Assembly (NCBI GenBank): GCA_045599005.1
Contig: JAZRVF010000023.1
Location: 11,408 to 75,407, forward strand
From: Treponema_I sp045599005
Lineage (GTDB): Bacteria > Spirochaetota > Spirochaetia > Treponematales > Treponemataceae
Length of the DNA stretch: 64,000 bases
Direction: 5' to 3'
The translations under genes were made by a program, and so were the position numbers. The notes below the pieces were generated by a model. That model was not told the origin of the DNA. It searched no databases and worked only from the letters and a program-made list of their open reading frames with translations. Positions 1-8,610 of the stretch are shown one piece after another (position 1 is the stretch's first letter; each line of letters starts with the position of its first letter).

Positions 1-1679
1 CTTTCTGTCCCCCTGTTTTTTTCCGCAAACTTCTCCGCATTCAGAACCATCTCCACAATTTTCTGCGGGTTCATGCTTGCGTTCAGCACTTTCGGGTCAT
101 ACTCAGCTTTCACAGTCTCCCGCATTTTTGCCTTCCCGTTCAGAAGCAGAGAATTTTCCCTCATCACAATCCCTGCCTTGTTCAGGAGCGTTTCTTCATC
201 AGCGCATCTCATTCCCTCAACAGCTTTCACAATGTTTTCCACGCTGGAACCGGTCAGTCTGTAACGGTCAAGCATCTCAAGAAGACTGATTTTCGCAGAC
301 TCCGAAATCTTCAGCGCCTCAAGTTTTGTCTTTGCAATGGAACGGAGCATTGTCAGCGGCATCGACTCAAACTTAAGGCTGAAATTGAATCTCCGGAGAG
401 TGGAATCGTCAATCTGATGCTGATGATTGATGATGTAGACAACTTTGTTCATGTTGTTCTCAAGCATTTTGTTCACGGTGCCTTTCGTGCCGGTAGGGAC
501 GGGTCCGAAGAAAGAGAATTCCAGAGTTTTAAGGACAGTGTCCGCCTCATCAACAACAAGGACAGAATCCGGCCGTTCCATGGAAAGAAGGCAGACAAGC
601 CGGTTAAGGACATTGCAGTTTGAATTCTCTGCCTCATTCTTAAAGATGTAGACATTTTCACCTGATTCTTTTCCAAGTGATTTTGCCAGTTCCGTTTTGC
701 CGCTGCCAGGTTTCCCGTAAAGCAGGATTGAGACCGGATTTTTTCCTTTAAGCAGATCAAGACAGATTCCCGAGGATTCTTCCTTCACGGAGAATGAATC
801 AAGACTGTAGGCTCCGGAACAGTCCCAGGGTTTAAGCAGGTCGCTGAAGTAAGGATCTATGCTCTGTTCCTCAATGCATTCATTAAGTGAATCATCATAG
901 TCACCATCATGGTCAATAAAACCGAAATTTCTGATCCTGCCGTCACTTCTGAGCATCATTCTCAGTTCTTTCTCATTTATTCCAAGAATGGTCGGCATGC
1001 AGTTCTTAAAATCGTTGTCACAGCTGTCTGCACTCCGGATAATGTCACGCAGATAGTCATTTGTCCGGAACCGGCATTTCATAAGGACAAAACGGGCCTC
1101 TTCCTCAGAAAGTTTCACCTGGTCAACAAGAAACCTGGTTTTCGAAATATCAAATACCGCGGACTCAATCTTCTTTGTCAGGGAAATATTGTCTGACAGC
1201 CTCACATCCGAACCGGACTTAAAGACTGCAGCATTCACCACCGCTGAGAAAACAGGTTTTTCCGAAGCGTAAAGCACACGGTGAAGATTGACCACATTCT
1301 CATCAACGACATCAAAGCGGTTAATGCTACGCTCAATCTTTTTATCCTGAACGTATCTGTATGGAATTTCCGAATTGTCAAAAACGTCCATCTCACCTGG
1401 ATTCTGATCACTCAGCTTAAGCCGGTTCTGTCTCTCAAGATTCTGAATCTCCACATCAAGAACCTGAGCAAGACGCTCACTCAGATCAAGCCGATTCACA
1501 CAGTCAAGAAAACATTTGATTGCCTCATCAAAATTCTCCACGATTCTTCCGTTCGCCATTCCCTGGAACATGTTGAAAAGGTAATAACTGATTGCATAGG
1601 GTTCCGATTCTGTGTAAGTGATTGCTCCACCTGCGTTTCCTGCCATTCTTCTTCTGACCCGATTCATTCCTTTGCCCAT
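1..1679 (-). CDS. AAA+ family ATPase, 3' end beyond window
   Basis: An open reading frame runs on the minus strand from an ATG at 1679, preceded by a strong AGGAG ribosome site, to the window edge (559 codons seen, no stop). Residues 1-300 are not recognised. A Walker A motif (GKPGSGKT) lies at about residues 322-329, a Walker B (LVVDEAD) near 377, then a sensor-1-like IINH segment and a DSTLRRF arginine-finger motif, so an ATP-dependent AAA+ remodelling core is clear. The substrate is unknown. It is divergent from a WYL regulator and its promoter carries the shared TTCTCA-N5-TGAGAA operator. Pairing with a WYL protein is common in accessory or defence loci, but that role is inference. Other identities (protease or helicase C-terminus) cannot be excluded because the end is missing. 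Confidence 0.85.
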   Translation of the reverse strand, partial: MGKGMNRVRRRMAGNAGGAITYTESEPYAISYYLFNMFQGMANGRIVENFDEAIKCFLDCVNRLDLSERLAQVLDVEIQNLERQNRLKLSDQNPGEMDVFDNSEIPYRYVQDKKIERSINRFDVVDENVVNLHRVLYASEKPVFSAVVNAAVFKSGSDVRLSDNISLTKKIESAVFDISKTRFLVDQVKLSEEEARFVLMKCRFRTNDYLRDIIRSADSCDNDFKNCMPTILGINEKELRMMLRSDGRIRNFGFIDHDGDYDDSLNECIEEQSIDPYFSDLLKPWDCSGAYSLDSFSVKEESSGICLDLLKGKNPVSILLYGKPGSGKTELAKSLGKESGENVYIFKNEAENSNCNVLNRLVCLLSMERPDSVLVVDEADTVLKTLEFSFFGPVPTGTKGTVNKMLENNMNKVVYIINHQHQIDDSTLRRFNFSLKFESMPLTMLRSIAKTKLEALKISESAKISLLEMLDRYRLTGSSVENIVKAVEGMRCADEETLLNKAGIVMRENSLLLNGKAKMRETVKAEYDPKVLNASMNPQKIVEMVLNAEKFAEKNRGTE

Positions 1680-1713
1680 AATTTTCTCCTTGTAAAATCA
1701 GTTTACGGGTTTT

Positions 1714-1747
1714 ATAATAACAATCATATTTCTCAAATTATGAGAAA
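1714..1747 (-). promoter_or_regulatory. Promoter and operator copy 1 (AAA+ ATPase / WYL)
   Basis: A perfect 7-bp inverted repeat, TTTCTCA (1729-1735) and TGAGAAA (1741-1747) with a 5-bp spacer, is centred at 1738. On the minus strand TATTAT (1714-1719) is a good -10 whose upstream edge is 19 bp from the operator centre; there is no -35 box. On the plus strand TTGTAA (1690-1695), 17 bp, TATAAT (1713-1718) is a promoter for the WYL gene, which would place the operator just downstream of its start site. One bound protein could therefore repress the WYL gene and act at the -35 position of the ATPase promoter. Confidence 0.7.
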
Positions 1748-1768
1748 AACTTACTCAGGAGCCGGAAC

Positions 1769-2989
1769 ATGAAAAAAAAATCCACATCAGAAATTGAGTC
1801 ACTTGATCTTGATAAAGAAGATGAGCGGGATATAAGAAGACTGGTCAATCAATATAAATTCCGTTACAGACTCATCACCGGGCAGAATCCTGATGAGAAA
1901 CTGCTGGAAAAGGAAAGGCAGAAAATAATCAGAAAGCTTTTCTCCAGGGAAAAAGACAGGATGCACCAGGTTGAAAAAGAAGATGGACAGATGAGATGTC
2001 TCCTGAATTTTCTACGCCACGAAAACAGGCACCTTTCAATTGAGGAAATGTCTGAAGAGCTGATAAAATCCGGTTTCACTGTCGGTTCAAGCGTCAAGAC
2101 AATCTATCGCCGCATTCTTCCTCAGTTGATTGACCGTGGCGCAATAAAAGATGAAGAAAAGAAATATTACATTCCTGACTATAAACGAAATCCTGAATAT
2201 GAAAGATCCGCTGCGGAAGATTTGACCAACCGTATGGAGACAGTCTCAATCATTTCCAATTTCCTTGATATCCTGAAAGATTCCCCTGTGTACGAAAAGG
2301 CAAAAAAATATATTGAGGATGAGTTTCATACCTGCAACCGTCACCTTCGCTTTAACACTGAAAAAGAATTGGATGAGGACACTCTTGTGTCCCGGGTAAT
2401 CTTTATGGGCGCTCCCACAGCAAAGGTTCAGACTGGAATATGGGATAAAATTCATCTTGCAATGCAGGAGAACAATCACCTGGTCATCCAATACATCCCT
2501 GAAGACAGTAAGGAACCTGAGAAATACACAGTCCAGCCTTATCAGCTTATCTTTGACAACGGATTCTGGGATCTCTGGGGAAACTGCACAACTCCCGGAC
2601 ACAGGGGAACAAGATTATTCAATCTTTCCAGGATTCAGGAAGTGGAGATCAAAGAAAGCAGTGAAGGGTTCCGACTCCCTGAGAATTACGACTTCCGGTT
2701 CACTCTGGCAGGCAATTTCGGCTGCTACAATGATGATGTCGCAGAAGATTACAGCATAAAAATCAGAAAAGACAGCTATGCCTATCTTTACATCAAAGAC
2801 AGGATATGGGGAGATTTTCAGGAAATAAAAGAAGTTGAAGACGGTTTTATCCTGGAATTTGAGGCAACCCAATATAAACCGATTCTCCGCTGGGTCTTAA
2901 GCTGGGGAGCAGAAGTCCAGCCCCTGGAACCCCAAAAACTTGTGGACGACTGGAAAGCCACCATAAAAAAAATGCAGCAATCCCTGTGA
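1769..2989 (+). CDS. WYL-domain transcriptional regulator
   Basis: This 406-residue protein has a charged helical N-terminus, a winged helix-turn-helix at about 84-135 (LSIEEMSEELIKSG, then SVKTIYRRILPQL), and a WYL domain at about 225-300 ending in the typical RLFNLSRIQEVE segment. The signature tripeptide region reads FWDLWG instead of the usual WYLVG. A WCX-like C-terminal extension follows (about 330-405). WYL proteins are ligand- or nucleic-acid-sensing regulators often linked to mobile or defence genes. The gene is divergent from the AAA+ ATPase across a shared 89-bp control region. Its start is ATG 1769 with GGAG a few bases upstream. It is the best candidate in the window to bind the TTCTCA-N5-TGAGAA sites. 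Confidence 0.85.
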   Translation: MKKKSTSEIESLDLDKEDERDIRRLVNQYKFRYRLITGQNPDEKLLEKERQKIIRKLFSREKDRMHQVEKEDGQMRCLLNFLRHENRHLSIEEMSEELIKSGFTVGSSVKTIYRRILPQLIDRGAIKDEEKKYYIPDYKRNPEYERSAAEDLTNRMETVSIISNFLDILKDSPVYEKAKKYIEDEFHTCNRHLRFNTEKELDEDTLVSRVIFMGAPTAKVQTGIWDKIHLAMQENNHLVIQYIPEDSKEPEKYTVQPYQLIFDNGFWDLWGNCTTPGHRGTRLFNLSRIQEVEIKESSEGFRLPENYDFRFTLAGNFGCYNDDVAEDYSIKIRKDSYAYLYIKDRIWGDFQEIKEVEDGFILEFEATQYKPILRWVLSWGAEVQPLEPQKLVDDWKATIKKMQQSL

Positions 2990-3012
2990 AGGTGACAGCC
3001 GGAATGTTCCCG

Positions 3013-3072
3013 GCGAACACCTGTCATCCCCTGCGAACACATGCCATCCCCTGCGAACACCTGTCATTCCGA
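3013..3072 (+). repeat. 20-bp tandem repeat, three copies
   Basis: Three adjacent 20-bp units start GCGAACAC and continue with CTGTCATCCCCT, ATGCCATCCCCT and CTGTCATTCCGA. The last merges into a copy of the dispersed GTCATTCCGAGCGAAGTCGAGG element (3063-3085). It lies between the 3' ends of the WYL gene and the convergent chemoreceptor. No terminator hairpin was seen here. Confidence 0.8.
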
Positions 3073-3158
3073 GCGAAGTCGAGGAATCTTCCCAATCCCA
3101 AGGCCCTGAAGCCCCTTTGGCAAAACCCCCGACCCCTCGGAGAAAGAGTTTATTGCGC

Positions 3159-4964
3159 TTATTCTTCAGTCTTGAAAATGCTGATTATCTCCACAAGCCT
3201 GTCTGCATTGGCACTGAGCTCCTCAGCCATTGCCGCCAGCTCCTCGGAGGCACTTGCATTCTGCTGAGTGATTGAATCCAGCTGCATGACCGCAGAAGTA
3301 ACCTGACTTGCGCCCGAATCCTGATCCTTACTTGCCACACTGATCTCATCAATAAGATTACCGGTCTGCTCAATCTTGGGAAGAACACCGTTGATTTTTT
3401 CACCAGCCTCTTCAGCTTTTGCAAGAGAAGCATTTGAAAGATCAACAATCTCTTTGGCAGTTTTCTGGCTCCGTTCCGCAAGTTTACGGACTTCTCCCGC
3501 TACAACAGCAAAACCTTTTCCCGCTTCACCGGCACGGGCAGCCTCAATTGCGGCATTCAGGGCAAGAAGGTTTGTCTGACTAGCAATTCCCTGGATTTCC
3601 TTGATTTTCCGTGAAATTTCCCTTACAGCATCAACAGCATCATTTACCACAGAAACAGACTGGATGCTTTCCGCAGAAGTCGCACTGGCAAGCTCAGTAG
3701 TTGTATAAGCATTGTTTGCGGTCTGCCGGATATTGGATGCCATTTCCTCAAGTGTAGCCCTCATTTCCTCTGTGGAAGCAGCCTGTTCGCTGGCACCTGC
3801 GGAAATCGACTGGCTTGAAATGCTAATCTGCTGACTTCCTGAAAGAACCTGTTCCGCAGTGTTCTTGATCCTCATGACAATCTCGGTAAGCAGATCAAGG
3901 AAGGAGTTGGTGTCGCCAGAAAGTTCCGCAAACTCATCCTTTCCTTTCACAGGCAGACGGTAAGTCAGGTCAGCATCACCGCTTGTCAGATTCTTGATCG
4001 CTCTCTGAACCTGTCTCAAAGGCCGAAGGAATTTGGCGGACAGTACAATACCCACAAGAATCATGAATACAACTGTAAGAATAATGATCTCAATGCTGAG
4101 GGGAGTAAAGATTCCTTTACGGAGAAGGGTGGAAACTTCAAGTGGTTTTCCAAGATAAAGTGTTGTGAGGAACTTACCGTCAAGATTGAACAGAGGGAAA
4201 TAAGTGGCGATTCCCGAGATTCCGTTGATAACTGTCAGACCGGTAAAAGTCTCACCTTTCTCTGTCATCCGGATAGGCCCTGGATCTGCAATCTGAGTTC
4301 CCTGCATTCCTTCAAGAGTTGTAACGATACGGGTTTCACCATCAAAAATCGTAATGTCACAGTCAGTATATTCTTTTGCTTTCGCAATGAATTCAGGTGA
4401 AGTTAGAACTTCAATAATCGCAATTGCCCCGATTACGCGTCCGTCTTTTTCAATCGGGACAAGTGCAGTTCCGTAAAGGTTCTCGGCAATCTTCTCAAGA
4501 TTAAGAGTTGACTTTCCATTAAGTGCGTCACGGACAATGTCGGGATTTTTTACAACTCCATAATCTTCGTCAGAAATCTGGATACCATCGGCATCACAGA
4601 TTATAGCTTTGTCTGCACCAAGCAGCTCAACCGCATCCTTTGCAATCCTGTTAGCAATGTCCCCGTCAAGCCAGCTTTCCCGTACCATGTATTCACATAC
4701 AGCACGAGAACTGTTTGCAATGCGGTTAACATTTTCAAGATCCTCCTGAATTTCCTCAAGAAGAATCTTCGATTTTGCGTGGATATCGTTGATAAAATAA
4801 GAATTAAGGCCAGAATCCAGTCCCTGAGAAACAGTAAAAGCAATCAGGCTTGCATAAAGAAGAATAAGAGCCGCAAAAACAACGATGACAAACCTGGCAA
4901 CAGATGATTTTCTACCGTTTCCACCATGGACAGTTTTTTCCTGTCCAAAAGCTTTCTCCATCAT
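3159..4964 (-). CDS. Methyl-accepting chemotaxis protein
   Basis: This 601-residue membrane chemoreceptor has TM1 at about residues 22-45, a periplasmic Cache-like sensor domain (about 46-285), TM2 at about 286-310 followed by a HAMP linker, and the conserved signalling hairpin tip (NLLALNAAIEAARAGEAGKG) near residues 470-490. It is expected to cluster at the cell pole and control CheA/CheW. The C-terminus ends IFKTEE and lacks a CheR-docking pentapeptide. The gene stands alone. The ligand is not predictable from sequence. Confidence 0.95.
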   Translation of the reverse strand: MMEKAFGQEKTVHGGNGRKSSVARFVIVVFAALILLYASLIAFTVSQGLDSGLNSYFINDIHAKSKILLEEIQEDLENVNRIANSSRAVCEYMVRESWLDGDIANRIAKDAVELLGADKAIICDADGIQISDEDYGVVKNPDIVRDALNGKSTLNLEKIAENLYGTALVPIEKDGRVIGAIAIIEVLTSPEFIAKAKEYTDCDITIFDGETRIVTTLEGMQGTQIADPGPIRMTEKGETFTGLTVINGISGIATYFPLFNLDGKFLTTLYLGKPLEVSTLLRKGIFTPLSIEIIILTVVFMILVGIVLSAKFLRPLRQVQRAIKNLTSGDADLTYRLPVKGKDEFAELSGDTNSFLDLLTEIVMRIKNTAEQVLSGSQQISISSQSISAGASEQAASTEEMRATLEEMASNIRQTANNAYTTTELASATSAESIQSVSVVNDAVDAVREISRKIKEIQGIASQTNLLALNAAIEAARAGEAGKGFAVVAGEVRKLAERSQKTAKEIVDLSNASLAKAEEAGEKINGVLPKIEQTGNLIDEISVASKDQDSGASQVTSAVMQLDSITQQNASASEELAAMAEELSANADRLVEIISIFKTEE

Positions 4965-5060
4965 AATAAAATCCCTTTAATAAAAATTTCCCTTCTATTA
5001 TGACACATAATAGAAATAAGTCCATAATCTTGATAAATTCTTTACATTAAAAAAAGAGAT

Positions 5061-5266
5061 TATCCCTTTACGGACAGAATTATTAACCAGATTATAAAAA
5101 AAACTACCAGTCAGGTAGCCAGTGTCAAAACCTCTAGCTAGCGTCGCTAAACGCGCAATGCGGCAAGGAAACTATCATTCCACCTTGCGAGTGTTTTTGT
5201 AAGTCGCTGCCTTCCTTCCCGTATTTTTATAAAATAATTGTTTACTGTTCTCAAAGGGATATTCCC
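5061..5266. mobile_element. MITE-like element with inverted ends
   Basis: The 479-bp gap between the chemoreceptor and tRNA-Gly holds a roughly 205-bp segment whose left end (from 5062, ATCCCTTTACGGACAG) reappears inverted at the right end (ATCCCTTTGAGAACAG reading leftward from about 5262). The homologous ends extend some 35-50 bp through an AT-rich TTATAAAAA tract. The interior has no open frame and includes a short CTACC...GGTAG hairpin near 5104. A solitary third copy of the right end lies at 10892-10946. No transposase is visible, so a non-autonomous element is the likeliest reading; target duplication was not established. Confidence 0.5.
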
Positions 5267-5386
5267 GTTAAAAAAACAGGAAAAATCTAGAATTCCCGGG
5301 TTTCTGGATTACAAAAGAAAAATCACGACCTTGGAAACCGAAAAAAAAAGAATAAATTAGCCTGAAAAACTGAAAAAATCTTGGGC

Positions 5387-5416
5387 AAAAAAAAACCGTA
5401 GGACTGAATCCAACGG
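5387..5416 (-). terminator. Terminator after tRNA-Gly
   Basis: An 8-bp stem with one mismatch (CCGTTGGA with TCCTACGG, loop TTCAG) is followed on the minus strand by a run of T residues, just downstream of the tRNA. Confidence 0.75.
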
Positions 5417-5443
5417 CTTCTCTCAATTACAATTAGGCATTTA

Positions 5444-5516
5444 AGCGGATGATGGGAATCGAACCCACGTCTCCAGCTTGGAAGGCTGGGGTAATAAGCC
5501 ATTATACGACATCCGC
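5444..5516 (-). tRNA. tRNA-Gly (UCC)
   Basis: The minus strand folds as a cloverleaf: acceptor stem GCGGATG/CATCCGC, D arm GTATAATGGCTTATTAC, anticodon stem CCAGC/GCTGG with loop CTTCCAA (anticodon TCC), and T arm with the GTTCGATTC loop. The discriminator is U and no CCA is encoded. It reads GGA, and GGG by wobble, glycine codons. Confidence 0.95.
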
Positions 5517-5609
5517 AAGTTGTCTTATCGGCATTGCCAACTGACATATGTAATATACCTGAAATAAATATTTTTAGTCAATAGCAATAATAATTTTTTT
5601 TTATTTTTT

Positions 5610-6467
5610 TCAGAAAAATTTTCTGTTTTTATAGAAATCAAAGCGGACCGGTTTCCCATGAACATAAACTCCAAAACCGCAGGTGCTTTTTTCGGAATAG
5701 GGGCCCTGAATAAGTCCGACAGGATCTCCTGACTGCAGAAGCTGTCCTGTTTTAACAGCAATTCTGTCCAGACCGGAATAAACGGTAACCATTCCCGGCA
5801 TGTGTGTTATGCAGACCATCCTGCTGTTCTCAGCATTCTCACCGGAATAAATCACTTTTCCCGCAAATCCCGCTTTAACAATGGGATTTCCGGTTTCAAA
5901 CGGTTCACAGGCTCTGTTGTCGTAATAAACACCGGCTACAGTTTCATTCACACAGGCGGGCAGAGCACCCTCAATTGATGTGGAAGAAGATTTTCCCTCA
6001 ACAGAAAGTGGCAGGGAAAATTTCTTGTCTTTCCGGTTGTGCATTGTGTAGTGAACTTCAAGTGAATAACCACCAAGATCCGCATCTTCTGAAACAGGAA
6101 GCTGCGCAAACCAGACGGGAGGATTCTGCCTTACCGTGAAAAGAGAGACTTTCTCAAGGACTGAATAATCATCAGAATGGATCAGGGAAACATAACCGGA
6201 CTCTGGCTGCACAAAACCGCTGTCATTGTTTTCAATGAATGTTATGGCAATGTAAGCAGCTTCTCCGGTACGCACAGAATCTGAATAATCCACGTTGAAA
6301 GAATATTCGGTACCGATAAAGCGGCCTGATTTCACAGTTTCAGTTTTTTCCTGCTCCCCAGATTCTTTTTTCTGGCAGCCACATAGAGAAAATGCAAGCA
6401 GACAGAACAAACCAAATACAATGAAATAAGTCTGTCTTTTTCCCCAACACAATGATTCCATCAGCAC
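5610..6467 (-). CDS. Lipoprotein with degenerate M23/LytM domain
   Basis: This 285-residue protein has a hydrophobic signal and lipobox LCGC (lipidated Cys about 31), so it is probably membrane-anchored in the periplasm. The last 90 residues follow the LytM/M23 beta-sheet pattern (GKVIYSGE, MVTVYSGL, VKTGQLLQSGDPVG), but the zinc ligands are absent: the HxxxD segment and the HLHFE motif (here CGFGVYVHGKPVRF) are not conserved. Hydrolase activity is unlikely; a regulatory or wall-binding role is inference. It lies 5 bp after recJ and ends the deoA/pdp-recJ operon. Confidence 0.75.
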   Translation of the reverse strand: MLMESLCWGKRQTYFIVFGLFCLLAFSLCGCQKKESGEQEKTETVKSGRFIGTEYSFNVDYSDSVRTGEAAYIAITFIENNDSGFVQPESGYVSLIHSDDYSVLEKVSLFTVRQNPPVWFAQLPVSEDADLGGYSLEVHYTMHNRKDKKFSLPLSVEGKSSSTSIEGALPACVNETVAGVYYDNRACEPFETGNPIVKAGFAGKVIYSGENAENSRMVCITHMPGMVTVYSGLDRIAVKTGQLLQSGDPVGLIQGPYSEKSTCGFGVYVHGKPVRFDFYKNRKFF

Positions 6468-6472
6468 GACCC

Positions 6473-8608
6473 TTAACGACCTGATTTTACCGCATCAGTA
6501 ACCATCATCTGCGGAGTTTCTTTTCCATTGAAATAATTCCGGCTCAACTGGAAAACTACATCCAGACTGTCACCTTCGTCAAAATCCCTTTTCAGACGCT
6601 GAGAGGCTCCCCAGTACATGGCTGGCCACTTTGTCTGTCCAAAGGCAAGAAGGAGTTTCAGATGAGTGCGTTCCGTTTTTCCAAGAACATCAGCCTGAGC
6701 AATGCGGGTTCCGGTTACAAGAAAGTTCAGCTGAGGATTCAGCTCTCCGTATGGCTCAAGTCTGTCAACCAGCTCAAGAATCTCAGGCTTCATGTATTCA
6801 TGGGGCAGTTCCGCATCAATACTGACCACATCTTCCTGAGGCTTGGGAAACTCAATAAGCGGAGCAAAGCGTTCCAGTTTTTCAAGCAGAACAGGCACAT
6901 TCTCCTTTTTCAGGCTGAAACCTGCCGCAAAAGGATGTCCGCCGTGATTGTTGAACAGATCCCCGTTGCTGTCAAGAAAACCGGTGATGTCATAGCCCCG
7001 TGCCGAACGTACAGAACCTACCGCCGTATTGTCCGGAAGAAAGGTGATAACCATTGCGGGCACTTTAAAAACCTGGGCAAGCTGGTTTGCCACATGCCCC
7101 GTGACTCCGCGGTTTATCCGCTCATCAACGGCAACAACAAAATTGCTTGAGAAACGTTCCAGAGTTTTCCAGGCCGCATCTTTTGCCACAGCGAAACCGT
7201 CTGCGCTCATCTGGCGGCGCTGTCTGTTAAGTTCCAGAATCCTTTCCGCAATGGCAAGCCGGTCCTTGCTTTCTTTGGCCATGAGCAGTTCTATGGCAAG
7301 TTCAGGCTGTCCCAGACGTCCCGCAGCATTAAGAACGGGAATCACGTTCCATGACAGATCAGTGGAAGTGATGCGCCGCCCGATAAGGTTCTGTTTCAGA
7401 AGAATCTCCTGGATTCCCGGCCGCACGGATTCCCCGTTCATGGCGGCTATGCCCTGTCTGACGAGAATACGGTTTTCATTTACCAGAGGCATGATGTCAG
7501 CAAGAGCAGCCAGGGCAACAAGCTGAAGGTCCTCCGCATTCCGTTTCTGTTTTCCGGCAGAAGCCGTCTTTTTCTGGACAAAGGTAACAAAAAGATTGAA
7601 AAATGCATCGATTTCTTCAGAAGGCCCTTCCGTATAGCGGGAAATCTTTGACATTGCCTTAAGACGGAGCAGACTCATGCCGCCGATCCCAGGAAGAACC
7701 TTTGAGATCTCAGGTCTTATGTCCAGAAAATTGAATTCAATTCCGTTGCCAAAGACTTTTGAAAGCATTTTCTGCTGTGGTCCGCTGTCCCAGACAAAAA
7801 TCTGCTGGCCCCGCAGAAAGGGCATAAGCCGTGTCTGCTCAATGGAGACAACCCCGGGAATCAGCACTTCTGTAAGCCGGTCTTTTTCAACAAGATTCTG
7901 GGTTTTGATGCACTCAATGCAATAACCTTCATTCATGGGCCGCACATTGAGGAGACAGATTTCATTCTTATAAAGCTCGGTTGCGGCAAAACGCAGTGCT
8001 GTCACAAGTTTGTAGGCAACAGCACAGCCTGAGATGTGCATGAAAGGGTAACCTTCGTCCTGCAGTTTCGGATTGATTATTATAGCAGGCTCCGGAATTT
8101 CTTCCTGTGGATTGTGATGATCAACCACAATCACGTCTATTCCTTTTTCCGCAGCCAGGGCGATTTCTTTCACATTGGAAATACCGCAGTCAACAGTTAT
8201 GATCAGAGAACCGTAATCTTCCGCAAAGGAATTCACAGCTTCTTCTGAAAGACCGTAGGCTTCGTCACCGGTGGGAACCCTGTAGATAACATCCAGGCCG
8301 ATTTCACAAAGATAAGTGTAGAGCAAAGTAGTGCTGGTAACACCGTCTACATCACGGTCACCAAAAATAAGCACTTTCTCGCCTTCTTCCTTGGCCTGGA
8401 GAATACGGTCAACAGCGTCTTCCATCTGGTTGAACAGAAAGGGATTGTGCAGAAAACGCTCATCGTCCTCAAGATAGAAGAGCAGATCTTCGCCTTTTGT
8501 AATTCCGCGTCTCACAAGAACAGAAGCGGTGAGCAGATCAACACCATATTTGCCAGTCAGTTCTTTGACAGCTTCTTTTGAGACTTTTTTCTTTTCCCAT
8601 TGTGCCAT
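6473..8608 (-). CDS. recJ: Single-stranded-DNA exonuclease RecJ
   Basis: This 711-residue DHH-family 5'-3' single-strand exonuclease acts in recombination and mismatch repair. Motif I is present as DRDVDG (metal-binding aspartates kept, Tyr replaced by Arg), motif III as VVDHH, and the DHHA1 motif GGHPFAAGFS near residue 575. A long insertion lies between the DHH and DHHA1 parts (about residues 210-360), an arrangement I associate with spirochaete RecJ. The start lies a few bases after the phosphorylase stop, so translation is probably coupled. Confidence 0.92.
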   Translation of the reverse strand: MAQWEKKKVSKEAVKELTGKYGVDLLTASVLVRRGITKGEDLLFYLEDDERFLHNPFLFNQMEDAVDRILQAKEEGEKVLIFGDRDVDGVTSTTLLYTYLCEIGLDVIYRVPTGDEAYGLSEEAVNSFAEDYGSLIITVDCGISNVKEIALAAEKGIDVIVVDHHNPQEEIPEPAIIINPKLQDEGYPFMHISGCAVAYKLVTALRFAATELYKNEICLLNVRPMNEGYCIECIKTQNLVEKDRLTEVLIPGVVSIEQTRLMPFLRGQQIFVWDSGPQQKMLSKVFGNGIEFNFLDIRPEISKVLPGIGGMSLLRLKAMSKISRYTEGPSEEIDAFFNLFVTFVQKKTASAGKQKRNAEDLQLVALAALADIMPLVNENRILVRQGIAAMNGESVRPGIQEILLKQNLIGRRITSTDLSWNVIPVLNAAGRLGQPELAIELLMAKESKDRLAIAERILELNRQRRQMSADGFAVAKDAAWKTLERFSSNFVVAVDERINRGVTGHVANQLAQVFKVPAMVITFLPDNTAVGSVRSARGYDITGFLDSNGDLFNNHGGHPFAAGFSLKKENVPVLLEKLERFAPLIEFPKPQEDVVSIDAELPHEYMKPEILELVDRLEPYGELNPQLNFLVTGTRIAQADVLGKTERTHLKLLLAFGQTKWPAMYWGASQRLKRDFDEGDSLDVVFQLSRNYFNGKETPQMMVTDAVKSGR

Positions 8609-8610
8609 AA

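Noticed and set aside
1281..1772. 163-codon plus-strand frame
   Set aside because: It lies opposite the AAA+ ATPase frame, which carries clear motifs and a ribosome site; this frame has neither.
5323..5547. Minus-strand frame across the tRNA-Gly
   Set aside because: It covers the tRNA and its terminator.
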